DNA from: Pseudomonas urmiensis
GTDB lineage: Bacteria; Pseudomonadota; Gammaproteobacteria; Pseudomonadales; Pseudomonadaceae
Assembly (NCBI RefSeq): GCF_014268815.2
Contig: NZ_JABWRE020000001.1
Span: 2,733,001-2,797,000 of the forward strand
Reading direction: 5' to 3'
DNA: 64,000 nucleotides
Positions 49,801 to 57,475 of the stretch are shown here, piece by piece; within the stretch, counting starts at the first letter, position 1; every line of letters starts with the position of its first letter. Both the position numbers and the translations under genes were made by a program. The notes beneath the pieces are model-generated. The model was not told the origin of the DNA, made no database searches, and saw only the letters and a program-made list of their open reading frames with translations.

Positions 49801-51382
49801 CCACCTACTGGCGATCAAGCTCGATGACGCCGAGCTGCTCAGCTACCAGCGCGACGCCCTGCACCGGGAAATCGGCCGCGTGCAAGGCAACGGCCTGCAG
49901 CAACGCCAGCAATGGACGGCCAACGGCTACCTGCACACGCAAAGCCTCACCCGGCCCGGCAGCAACGACTACCTGCGCAAGCGCCAGCACCACTACGACC
50001 CCGCCGGCCAACTGACCACCATCGACGACAGCAACCGCGGCACGCTCAGCTACCGCTACGACCCGCTCAACCGCCTGCTCGGCGCACACAGCCGGCTAGG
50101 CGCGGAAACCTTCGCCTTCGACCCCGCCAGCAACCTGCTCGACCCCCACGAAGCGCCCCAGGCCAACGGCCTCAAACGCAGCCGGCAGATGGACAACCTG
50201 CTGCACCAGTACCTGGGCAACCACTACCGCTACGACCCCCGCGGCAACCTCAGCGAGCGCTGGCTGGACGGCCAGCACGGCCGCTTCACCTGGGACCTGT
50301 ACGACCGCCTGGTGGGCTACGAAGACGCCCGGCTCAAGGTCAACTACGGCTACGACGCCCTCGGCCGGCGCCTCTACAAGCAATCGGCTGCCAAGTACCA
50401 AGACCGCGCGCAGGCAGGCCCGCTGTGGAACCGCAAGCAACGCCTGGACCTCGATGAGCGCTACGGCTGCAAGAGCAGCATCTATGGCTGGGACGGCGAC
50501 AACCTGGCGTTTGAAAGCACCTACCACCCGCGCGCCGAACGCACCACCCACTACCTCTACGAGCCAGGCACCTTCGTGCCGCTGGTGCAGGCCTCGTACG
50601 AGCAACAAATCGCCCTGCTGCCCGAGCCCAGTTATGACGGGCCGTATGACATCGATCAGGATCCGGTCTGGCAATACCAGCCACAGGCACCGGCCTTCAA
50701 AGCGCTGGATTGGTACCAATGCGACCACCTAGGAACCCCGCTGGAGCTGACCGATCAGCACGGCGAGATGGTCTGGCGGGCGGACTACCAGGCCTGGGGG
50801 CAGGCCCAGGTGAGGCTCAGCGAGGCGGCGCAGCGCAGGAAACTCGACACTGCGCTACGGTTTCAGGGGCAGTACCTGGATGTCGAGACCGGACTGCATT
50901 ACAACCGGTACCGGTACTATGATCCGCAGGTGGGGCGGTTTGTTTCGGCGGATCCGATTGGGTATGCCGGGGGGCTGAATCTTTATCAATATGCGCCGAA
51001 TGCAGTTGAGTGGATTGATCCGCTAGGCCTGTGGAAAGGACAGCCAAGAAACTCTAATGGGACCTTTTCAACCGGCAAAGACCCCAACAGAGTTTGCCCA
51101 TGTGAACTGGATTTACTGGACAAAAAGGTTCACGGTAATCACCGAAACAGCGAGGCCCCAACCACTCTTTACGGTAGATTCGATGCAGAGGGAAATTTCC
51201 AAAAATGGGGCATAACCCAGTCCCCCAGTAATCGCTACTCAGTTAAGGAACTCGACGGGGGGCGTTTGGAGGCTTATAGAATCGGGCCGCGAGCAGAAAT
51301 ACTGGACCGAGAGCGAAGACTTGTTGAGAGGTTCCCAGGCCCTCTTAACAATGAGCCGTGGGCTGGATCCAAACGCAAATAA
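46829..51382 (+). CDS. Rhs effector with GIY-YIG/URI-like nuclease tip
   Basis: A 1517-aa Rhs/YD-repeat effector. The N-terminus has a hydrophobic pair (SVLPGVGGVFAAIDAIADLI; ISFGINVFGIMSFPGVGAAR, residues about 50-110) but no PAAR domain. The Rhs shell starts near CPSTCRSISFARGSETL (about residue 310) with many YD repeats. The core ends at the self-cleavage boundary ADPIGYAGGLNLYQYAPNA ... DPLGL (1397-1401). The 116-residue tip contains TTLYGRFDAEGNFQKWGIT, RY, AEILDRERRLVERFPGPLNN: a Y/G...KWGIT, Arg, Glu, Asn order like GIY-YIG/URI endonucleases. Codon use turns AT-rich after the boundary. Confidence 0.9.
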   Translation: MSAAPSTHREVALVPANTLHQSDVDFSMKKLDQWLLRMTNDTVGWNTIHTVGSVLPGVGGVFAAIDAIADLITLIDGNQDDVVTWISFGINVFGIMSFPGVGAARAAIRPTLHMLRSHSKATLGNALLTALESNLNALAPGAIEDFATALQQGLASLLSQIADKIKQTCLSFASMIRSVASPEGQRKIAETVKSGKKFVASTGILGMAISLLIDDPRMSDATVRKLLEVADTAQTIGANAHRKINALADPSNTQSIGYLVSMLLTALANRKGRKAQAQNIAPHGTSQATAVSGQGQLVARSSEAPAKADPSAKKDGCPSTCRSISFARGSETLTHTDFSLPGCFALQWSRTYRSSLAALDRGVFGARWITPFSTCLDVLKQGVLYHAADGRSHAYPLPKIGKHHYDAIEGLVLIRTQETQLVIARGYASQESYQRQGERFVLQSIRQRGGARIDLHYEHHHQGTPVLSDLVTYQNEVQHQHLATALDEHGRISALWQVRNGQPHRQLAAYRYDEHGDLLQADDEHQASWSYQYQDHLITRYSDRSGRGINLQWQGTGPDAKAVREWADDGSFDTRLAWDADVRLTCVTDAHGQVTKHYYDGLGFTYRVIHPDGSEEWLLRDTAKNITQHLHADGSTERFAYDERGNLLQHTRADGSCVHYAYDDHDQLLKTRDAEGGLWRRDYDQRGNLIETIDPLENTTQYRYNSDNLPIAVIDANGNEKTLAYTADGLLSQYTDCSGHTRHWHYDPCGQLIRYTDALGQVTEYAYEAGQLARLTHPDHSHEQFERDAEGRLLSHTDALQRRTCWAYNVAGLIATRTDAQGHTLDYRWDRLGRLLELRNENHSSARFSYDSMGRLLSETGFDGKRRSYHYHAESGVLAQQLDEDRIIEFAFDPLGRLSQRHAGHRHGQHWQSEAFHYDGNGQLLMAENSQSKLQWFYDRAGNLSREHQYYRFLDTPSVAIWQHEYDALNQRCATTRPDGHRVSWLTYGSGHLLAIKLDDAELLSYQRDALHREIGRVQGNGLQQRQQWTANGYLHTQSLTRPGSNDYLRKRQHHYDPAGQLTTIDDSNRGTLSYRYDPLNRLLGAHSRLGAETFAFDPASNLLDPHEAPQANGLKRSRQMDNLLHQYLGNHYRYDPRGNLSERWLDGQHGRFTWDLYDRLVGYEDARLKVNYGYDALGRRLYKQSAAKYQDRAQAGPLWNRKQRLDLDERYGCKSSIYGWDGDNLAFESTYHPRAERTTHYLYEPGTFVPLVQASYEQQIALLPEPSYDGPYDIDQDPVWQYQPQAPAFKALDWYQCDHLGTPLELTDQHGEMVWRADYQAWGQAQVRLSEAAQRRKLDTALRFQGQYLDVETGLHYNRYRYYDPQVGRFVSADPIGYAGGLNLYQYAPNAVEWIDPLGLWKGQPRNSNGTFSTGKDPNRVCPCELDLLDKKVHGNHRNSEAPTTLYGRFDAEGNFQKWGITQSPSNRYSVKELDGGRLEAYRIGPRAEILDRERRLVERFPGPLNNEPWAGSKRK

Positions 51383-51406
51383 CAAATAGCCAATTGGAGA
51401 TAAAGT

Positions 51407-51847
51407 ATGAAAATAGCAATTAGCGGTCAATACGGGGATCCAAATGCTAGCAAGGCCTTCTGGCCATTACAAAAAAAAATGAACGCATCATTCAAAACCG
51501 CAATTACAAAAGAATATTTTCAACTAATAAAAGTATTATCAATTGGATTAAGGGTCTCAGGAGATATTCAAGACTTCAAATCTAGCGGAATAGAACGACT
51601 TAAGTTTTTAAAGCGAGACAAAATACTCACCATCGATTTAGTTTATTCAAAAAACGAATGGATAACACTGAACAACAACTCGTTAGAAGTAGATCTCACT
51701 AATAAAATCCGCAAATGCTTAGAGCTTATGATCGTAGAGGCAAAAAAAATTGATACCATCTCAGACGAAAAGCAACTTATCTCGGAAATCGAAATAGCGC
51801 TTATCAAAAGCCAACTAAGCTCGATTTCAGAAACACGCAAACTGTAG
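51407..51847 (+). CDS. Probable immunity protein of the main Rhs toxin
   Basis: A 146-aa, AT-rich gene starting 24 bp after the Rhs stop with GGAGA six bases upstream. The protein is mixed alpha/beta (MKIAISGQYGDPNASKAFWP at the start, then long helices) with no signal peptide, as expected for cytosolic inhibition of a nuclease. The family was not recognised. Its function is inferred purely from position. Confidence 0.65.
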   Translation: MKIAISGQYGDPNASKAFWPLQKKMNASFKTAITKEYFQLIKVLSIGLRVSGDIQDFKSSGIERLKFLKRDKILTIDLVYSKNEWITLNNNSLEVDLTNKIRKCLELMIVEAKKIDTISDEKQLISEIEIALIKSQLSSISETRKL

Positions 51848-52051
51848 GACCACACATGAATCATCACGTTTTTCAGCCAAAAGCGAGTGAACCGTGAATC
51901 AATCTTGACTTATCTAGAGCAGCATCAGAAGAGCGCGCCAGCGGCTTCGACATGAGTGATATTTAGCTAAATATAGGCAGCTTTACTTTCAACTACTGAG
52001 CTTAATTTTGTCCTGACACCAAAGTAGACGCTCTTTAATAATTTAGCTCAA
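51848..52051. other. Non-coding junction segment before second rhs tip
   Basis: No supported gene is present. The segment contains a perfect 16-bp palindrome ATATTTAGCTAAATAT (51959-51974) and ends in ATTTAGCTCAACCGC (52041-52055), which is repeated exactly at the junction of the last rhs remnant (57896-57910). Base composition is intermediate between backbone and toxin genes. Confidence 0.6.
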
Positions 52052-53182
52052 CCGCGTGCAAGGCAACGGCCTGCAGCAACGCCAGTAATGGACGGCCAAC
52101 GGCTACCTGCACACGCAAAGCCTCACCCGGCCCGGCAGCAACGATTACCTGCACAAGCGCCAGCACCACTACGACCCCGCCGGCCAACTGACCACCATCG
52201 ACGACAGCAACCGCGGCACGCTCAGCTACCGCTACGACCCGCTCAACCGCCTGCTCGGCGCACACAGCCGGCTAGGCGCGGAAACCTTCGCCTTCGACCC
52301 CGCCAGCAACCTGCTCGACCCACGCGAAGCGCCCCAGGCCAACGGCCTCAAACGCAGCCGGCAGATGGACAACCTGCTGCACCAGTACCTGGGCAACCAC
52401 TACCGCTACGACCCCCGCGGCAACCTCAGCGAGCGCTGGCTGGACGGCCAGCACGGCCGCTTCACCTGGGACCTGTACGACCGCCTGGTGGGCTACGAAG
52501 ATGCCCGGCTCAAGGTCAACTACGGCTACGACGCCCTCGGCCGGCGCCTCTACAAGCAATCGGCCGCCAAGTACCAAGACCGCGCGCAGGCCGGCCCGCT
52601 GTGGAACCGCAAGCAACGCCTGGACCTCGATGAGCGCTACGGCTGCAAGAGCAGCATCTATGGCTGGGACGGCGACCACCTGGCGTTTGAAAGCACCTAC
52701 CACCCGCGCGGCGAACGCACCACACACTACCTCTACGAGCCAGGCACCTTCGTGCCGCTGGTGCAGGCCTCGTACGAGCAACAAATCGCCCTGCTGCCCG
52801 AGCCGAGCTATGACGGGCCGTATGACATCGATCAGGATCCGGTCTGGCAATACCAGCCACAGGCACCGGCCTTCAAAGCGCTGGATTGGTACCAATGCGA
52901 CCACCTAGGAACCCCGCTGGAGCTGACCGATCAGCACGGCGAGATGGTCTGGCGGGCGGACTACCAGGCCTGGGGGCAGGCCCAGGTGAGGCTCAGCGAG
53001 GCCGCGCAGCGCAGGAAACTCGACACTGCGCTACGGTTTCAGGGGCAGTACCTGGATGTCGAGACCGGGCTGCATTACAACCGGTACCGGTACTATGATC
53101 CGCAGGTGGGGCGGTTTGTTTCGGCGGATCCGATTGGGTATGCCGGGGGGCTGAATCTTTATCAATATGCGCCGAATGCAGT
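52052..53182 (+). repeat. 1.13-kb duplicate of the rhs 3' core
   Basis: Bases 52052-53182 are nearly identical to 49876-51006 with a constant 2176-bp offset and only scattered substitutions, e.g. CAG CAA TGG became CAG TAA TGG at 52087, GACAAC became GACCAC and GGACTG became GGGCTG. The identity stops at the variable tip (AATGCAGT), exactly where the toxin begins. It serves as homology for recombination with the main rhs gene. Confidence 0.95.
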
Positions 53183-53579
53183 GGGGTGGCTGGACCCCCT
53201 TGGACTACATTCAAAAAAACCAGGTAAGCCATACCCTTGCAACTCGCTAACTGGCGCTATCGCGAAGGAGGCCCATAATACTCTAGACCCAATAGCTCAA
53301 GCATATAAAACCACGGCCGCGGGAGTTATGCCGGATGGCACAATAGGAATTGCATCCAGCGACCCAAAAGTTCCAAAGTCACAACAAATCTATGCAGAAA
53401 GCACAGGTCTTTCAGTTCACAATGGCATTGGCCATGCAGAAGAGACGCTAATTAACGCCGGAGCCAAGCATGTTGACGCCAGCCGTGGCATCTGCTTAGA
53501 CTGCGAAGCATTAGTTAAGTCGAATGGCGTAACTACGAACACTCCATTTAGCGGTCGAAAAAGCCGCAACAGAAGATAG
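52365..53579 (+). CDS. Orphan Rhs tip with deaminase-like toxin domain
   Basis: A 404-aa frame: 281 residues of Rhs core ending at DPLGL (277-281), then a 123-residue tip. The tip has the cytidine-deaminase-fold zinc signature: HAEETL (H357, E359) and CLDCE (C377, C380). This suggests a nucleic-acid or nucleotide deaminase toxin like others in the polymorphic toxin set. A stop codon at 52086-52088 separates the upstream part of the copied core, and MDNLL at 52365 has no good RBS. It is therefore probably silent until recombined onto a full rhs gene. Confidence 0.75.
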   Translation: MDNLLHQYLGNHYRYDPRGNLSERWLDGQHGRFTWDLYDRLVGYEDARLKVNYGYDALGRRLYKQSAAKYQDRAQAGPLWNRKQRLDLDERYGCKSSIYGWDGDHLAFESTYHPRGERTTHYLYEPGTFVPLVQASYEQQIALLPEPSYDGPYDIDQDPVWQYQPQAPAFKALDWYQCDHLGTPLELTDQHGEMVWRADYQAWGQAQVRLSEAAQRRKLDTALRFQGQYLDVETGLHYNRYRYYDPQVGRFVSADPIGYAGGLNLYQYAPNAVGWLDPLGLHSKKPGKPYPCNSLTGAIAKEAHNTLDPIAQAYKTTAAGVMPDGTIGIASSDPKVPKSQQIYAESTGLSVHNGIGHAEETLINAGAKHVDASRGICLDCEALVKSNGVTTNTPFSGRKSRNRR

Positions 53580-53584
53580 GACCA

Positions 53585-54094
53585 ATGACCAAAATCCCCG
53601 GCAACCTCAACGTCAAAGAAACAACAAAATTCTGCCTATTGGCAGCAGATCGAATTGCACACACACATAATACATTTACAAAAAATATCGGCAAACAAAC
53701 CAGTGACCTTCAAAACTTAATTGACACCCTATTTAACAGCACACCCAGCCCTCAACTCGACATAAATACAACACTTGAAGCCATTAAACAATTAATACCA
53801 GACACAGAAGATTACTGCAGCAGCCTAGCCAGCCAAGCTCAGTGCGCCGCAATCTGCACGTACTATTCGGCCGAGTACATCTTAAAGCAAGACATCAAAC
53901 TAGCCGAATATGCTATCGGCAAGGTACTAGAGAGCATAGACATATACGGAAAACATATCGATGACCTCACAAAAAGCGAACTTGCCTGGCAGAATGAATT
54001 AGCAAAAATCATTAAAACCAGATCTCTAACACTAGAAGAAATAAGGGCAATCAATCGACATCACTCAATACCGTCAGCACACCCAGACCTGTGA
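53585..54094 (+). CDS. Probable immunity protein of deaminase tip
   Basis: A 169-aa, largely helical, AT-rich gene 5 bp after the deaminase tip, the standard toxin-immunity spacing. The middle (CAAICTYYSAEYILKQDIKL then AEYAIGKVLESIDIYG) is vaguely like DUF416-type proteins, but I do not press this. No signal peptide. Role assigned by position only. Confidence 0.62.
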   Translation: MTKIPGNLNVKETTKFCLLAADRIAHTHNTFTKNIGKQTSDLQNLIDTLFNSTPSPQLDINTTLEAIKQLIPDTEDYCSSLASQAQCAAICTYYSAEYILKQDIKLAEYAIGKVLESIDIYGKHIDDLTKSELAWQNELAKIIKTRSLTLEEIRAINRHHSIPSAHPDL

Positions 54095-54234
54095 GACCGA
54101 AGCATGCAAAACTTTTTGATTAGCACACCGTCACTCATAAGTCATATTTGACAATACACATTCCACAGCCTGGGCCGCGAAGGTCAGGCGCTTTAAGTTT
54201 ACTGAAGCCTGGAGCACGCCCCTCGGACTAAGAA

Positions 54235-54660
54235 ATGCAACACAAATTCACTACAGGCACTACAGCTGACACTATTCGCATAGCCGAGGCACAGCTTAAC
54301 CGAAAGTTCCCCCAATCGTTCTTCAATTGGTTACTGATAAACAATGGGAGAAGCTTAGATGGGCTAACGGTATTTCCAGTACATGACCCTAACAATCTTC
54401 GCAAGACTTGGAGCTCAATCACCAAAAACTTTAATGAAGGGTGGGCAATCTGGATTAACAACCACTCGCACGAATCACTAGACCTGTCGCCACTATTGCC
54501 TTTCGCGGAATATGGCACAGGAGATTATTTCTGCTTCAATTACGAATCCATTGGATCACAAGGTGAACCTGAAGTTGTTTTATGGAGCCATGAAACCGGA
54601 AAAGCAAAGTTCATTGCTGATAATTTCTCAGCTTTTGCATCCAATCCGCCTACTCTATAA
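54235..54660 (+). CDS. SMI1/KNR4-family immunity protein
   Basis: A 141-aa SUKH-superfamily protein: AEAQLNRKFPQSFFNWLLIN near the N-terminus, LLPFAEYGTGDYFCFNY and VVLWSHETGK are the usual SMI1/KNR4 landmarks. In polymorphic toxin loci these bind and block cognate toxins, often nucleases. No toxin gene precedes it directly, so it is an orphan immunity gene. AT-rich, like the rest of the array. Confidence 0.85.
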   Translation: MQHKFTTGTTADTIRIAEAQLNRKFPQSFFNWLLINNGRSLDGLTVFPVHDPNNLRKTWSSITKNFNEGWAIWINNHSHESLDLSPLLPFAEYGTGDYFCFNYESIGSQGEPEVVLWSHETGKAKFIADNFSAFASNPPTL

Positions 54661-54813
54661 CTCGGATAAACCATTAGATCATTAGAACTCACAGCGGAAA
54701 AAAAACCCAAAAAATTATAACCAAGCAAGCCCTATCATTCAAGGTTAAAGATACAGCACATGAAAGGCTAGACAGCGCAGTACACTCAGGTCTAGCTTCC
54801 ACCGAGAAATAAC

Positions 54814-55197
54814 ATGTTTGAAAACTATCTATCCCACCCCGAAATTTACCAAGCCCTCGAAGAGCACTTCGAGAAAACCTTCAACACCCTTCTAAAAAAA
54901 GAGAATTTAGATCAAAAACAATTCCAAACCCCCTATTATAGGACCCATTTTGCAAACGGAATGCCTTTCATGAATGGCAACCCCATATTTTCAACAAAGC
55001 ATCTATCAAACCAGGACAGGCTTAGGGTGATTCTCGACATTGACGCAAGCGACATAACTTGCTTTGAGAACAAACTAGATAACTCAAAAGAGCTTTGCAT
55101 TTGTGGCAGCGTACAAAATATTGAGCAAATCAAAAAAGCAATGAACAATTGGCTAAAACAGCAAAAGCCCGTCTTAAATCGATCTCATCAAACATAA
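54814..55197 (+). CDS. Orphan immunity-like protein, unrecognised
   Basis: A 127-aa AT-rich gene, soluble, alpha/beta, starting MFENYLSHPEIYQALEEHFE. No family is recognised. It lies in the same orientation and array as other immunity-like genes, 153 bp after the SMI1/KNR4 gene. An immunity role is an inference from context. Confidence 0.5.
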   Translation: MFENYLSHPEIYQALEEHFEKTFNTLLKKENLDQKQFQTPYYRTHFANGMPFMNGNPIFSTKHLSNQDRLRVILDIDASDITCFENKLDNSKELCICGSVQNIEQIKKAMNNWLKQQKPVLNRSHQT

Positions 55198-55429
55198 ATC
55201 CGCCCCAGGCTTATCAACTAATACGAACCAGCAAAAACTTACCACCTCCATACGAAAGTTATTCATCATAGATATTGATAACGCATTTACAGCAATTAGA
55301 GCACACCTACGGGAGTGGCTTGATTTTATAGATGAGCCTGACTTCATCAATACAATATCTCTATCAGAAAATAGAAAAACTGTCATACACTGGGATTTTT
55401 ACATGGAATTGCACGCAACAGATATATAG
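55178..55429 (+). pseudogene. Decayed immunity-gene remnant
   Basis: An 83-codon open frame overlapping the 3' end of the previous gene has no ATG, GTG or TTG start until ATG 55403. It reads as a plausible protein end (LREWLDFIDEPDFINTISLS then VIHWDFYMELHATDI). AT-rich composition matches the neighbours. It looks like the 3' part of a gene whose start has been lost. Confidence 0.5.
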
Positions 55430-55515
55430 TCAAGGAATCACGCTTCATCAGAGGATACTTAGCACTCACCGAGAAAACCAAGAAAATCAACTAACGCATT
55501 AGGAAAAAACACCAA

Positions 55516-55827
55516 ATGCTAACCAACAAATCGACATTCGAAATATTTGACAGCACCCATACTCTCATTGGCAGAACAACAGCTGAAGCAGAATTACAGA
55601 TCTGTGGAACTTTTTTACCAACACAATATTTTAAGCAGTATGAAAATCTCTTCAGAAGTCTAGAGCACGCAGCAAACCAGATCCTCCTTACCCATGCAGA
55701 TCAACTTGAAAAACAAATTGCCTCGCTAAATTTTTACGCCACAACAGATACAAACCCAGAGAACAAACTCACTATCAAAGACCTGCAAATAATCGAAGGC
55801 TGGATAACCTTCCAAATAATCGAATAA
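55516..55827 (+). CDS. Orphan small protein in immunity array
   Basis: A 103-aa AT-rich gene (MLTNKSTFEIFDSTHTLIGR ... IIEGWITFQIIE) with no membrane segment or signal peptide. A weak AGGAAAAAA lies upstream. The family is not recognised. Context suggests an orphan immunity gene; expression is uncertain. Confidence 0.45.
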   Translation: MLTNKSTFEIFDSTHTLIGRTTAEAELQICGTFLPTQYFKQYENLFRSLEHAANQILLTHADQLEKQIASLNFYATTDTNPENKLTIKDLQIIEGWITFQIIE

Positions 55828-55921
55828 CGCTCAAACTTATCACTCAATGGGCAACGCACAACAAATAAAATCAATGACCCTTACAATATTAAAAAAATCA
55901 ATTATCGGATAACACGTAGCC

Positions 55922-56362
55922 ATGACCGACATTAAAGCCAAGTTCATGACCGAATACCACAACCTTGATGACGGATTAGTTTTATCATTCGGATTTTTCT
56001 ATCCGGCTTCAGGAAATCTTTCAGTGCAGGGGCTTTTTTACGCAAAAAACCACCTTGCATCCAGCGAGCGATGGGACACTATCAAAATAATCGTAGAGGA
56101 TGTTGTAAACCTTAAAATTCTATGGAAAGGGAACCAGGCCCATTCCATTTGCACCGGTGTACACTTAGTAAAGATTGATGACTTATGGTGCTTAGATGTA
56201 GATGGTATTTACGGCGATGTTGAGGCCCCAACATCCATCGCAGAAATACAGAACTTTGGAGATTGTTATGCCACAGGCAAACAGCTAAACATCTATATAA
56301 TTCCTGACTGTCGCACAGACCTACACAACCTAACACCAGGACAATACTCCCTATACCTTTAG
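55922..56362 (+). CDS. Orphan small protein in immunity array
   Basis: A 146-aa beta-rich, AT-rich gene. LSFGFFYPASGNLSVQGLFY, KIIVEDVVNLKILWKGNQ and HLVKIDDLWCLDVDGIYG look like a single soluble beta-sheet domain. The family is not recognised. It precedes the third rhs tip by 42 bp. It could be the immunity protein of a tip that has since been lost. Confidence 0.48.
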   Translation: MTDIKAKFMTEYHNLDDGLVLSFGFFYPASGNLSVQGLFYAKNHLASSERWDTIKIIVEDVVNLKILWKGNQAHSICTGVHLVKIDDLWCLDVDGIYGDVEAPTSIAEIQNFGDCYATGKQLNIYIIPDCRTDLHNLTPGQYSLYL

Positions 56363-56418
56363 ACACTACATAGACAGTTTTTTCAACGGCAAGATTCCAC
56401 CAGCACTATGATCCGCAG

Positions 56419-56823
56419 GTGGGGCGGTTTGTTTCGGCGGAACCGATTGGGTATGCCGGAGTGCTGAATCTTTATGCCTATGCTCCGAATCCTGTGGATT
56501 GGGTCGACCCTATAGGCTTATCCAAAAAAATCAGTGGAACTCCAAGACAAGCACAAAGAAAGGTGCTTAAAAAACAAGCACCTTTAGAAATCGATTGTAT
56601 TAATGAACCTGAAGAAATAGCACCCAAGAATCAGTGGCACGCACAGTGCCAATGCGGACCTGGATACAATCAAGACGGTTCGATTCATGACAAAGGCAAG
56701 GGTGAAGTAAACTTTGGCCGAAAACGATCGAATGGCTCAATAGTCATGACTGGAGCATTGAAAAATGAATTTACCAAAATTTTACGAAAACATAGTATCC
56801 AAAGAATCTTACCGAGACCTTGA
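56419..56823 (+). CDS. Third orphan Rhs tip with unrecognised toxin domain
   Basis: A 134-aa frame that opens with only about 34 residues of Rhs end-sequence (RFVSAEPIGYAGVLNLYAYA ... DPIGL), DNA-identical to the main rhs over most of 56405-56475. The 100-residue tip contains NQWHAQCQCGPGYNQDGSIH and KGKGEVNFGRKRSNGSIVMT. No known nuclease motif was assigned, though the His and Cys residues could be catalytic. The GTG at 56419 is a core valine, so it is a silent tip rather than a free-standing gene. It overlaps the next gene by 59 bp. Confidence 0.6.
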   Translation: MGRFVSAEPIGYAGVLNLYAYAPNPVDWVDPIGLSKKISGTPRQAQRKVLKKQAPLEIDCINEPEEIAPKNQWHAQCQCGPGYNQDGSIHDKGKGEVNFGRKRSNGSIVMTGALKNEFTKILRKHSIQRILPRP

Positions 56824-57280
56824 ACGCTTCTTTGACGAAGTTGATAGCTTTGAGGAAATGCCTCTTATATCAAGAGACTGCCGAACTGAAACGCTACAAA
56901 AAATGCTAAATGGAAATGATGCATCTGAATTTCTGTTGGGATTTTCATACTTCATCCTGAACACTCTACGCTTAATTAGCCACACAAAGAAAATTAAGCA
57001 AGGGCTCATCGCCATCACCTTTATGAATTTCGATAAAGAGGAGTATGGCCCTACCCTGATACCACGGCTATTTGTATACCCTGACGAGGCGGGCCAGGCT
57101 CTCTACGAAAATCTAATCAAAAATCAGCAAGGAAGAATATCCACTGAAATGAAGCGAACCAAGGACCTTTTCAAAAAATGTAATTTAATGGAACAGTTCA
57201 CATTTGTTGAAAGCAGGTGGTTTGACAAGGCTTGCAACGAAGAACTGATTAGGGTATTCGCCATACCAAAACAAACCTAA
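56765..57280 (+). CDS. Probable immunity protein of third tip
   Basis: A 171-aa, AT-rich, mostly helical soluble protein whose start lies 59 bp inside the third toxin frame, a tight toxin-immunity overlap. MNLPKFYENIVSKESYRDLE begins the protein and ESRWFDKACNEELIRVFAIP ends it. The family is not recognised; role by position. Confidence 0.58.
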   Translation: MNLPKFYENIVSKESYRDLERFFDEVDSFEEMPLISRDCRTETLQKMLNGNDASEFLLGFSYFILNTLRLISHTKKIKQGLIAITFMNFDKEEYGPTLIPRLFVYPDEAGQALYENLIKNQQGRISTEMKRTKDLFKKCNLMEQFTFVESRWFDKACNEELIRVFAIPKQT

Positions 57281-57475
57281 CTACCCGGGAGAAGTACCGA
57301 TACACACAGCCCTACTTTAAAAAGACACAATACTGTATTTCGCCCAGAGAAAAGCGGTGGAAAACGGCAAATGCATCAATGGCAACATCAGAAATCCTAC
57401 AATATAAGCTGCCGACAACGGCTGACGCCCGCCACTTCACAAAGCGATTATTAATCCAAAACAAGGAAATTCACC

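Noticed and set aside
48236..49804. A 522-codon open frame on the minus strand opposite the rhs core.
   Set aside because: Repetitive Val/Gly/Ala sequence is the complement of YD repeats, not a protein.
51959..51974. Perfect palindrome ATATTTAGCTAAATAT as a possible attachment or recombinase site.
   Set aside because: No integrase or recombinase gene is present, and only the ATTTAGCT half recurs at the other junctions; an AT-rich palindrome by chance cannot be excluded.
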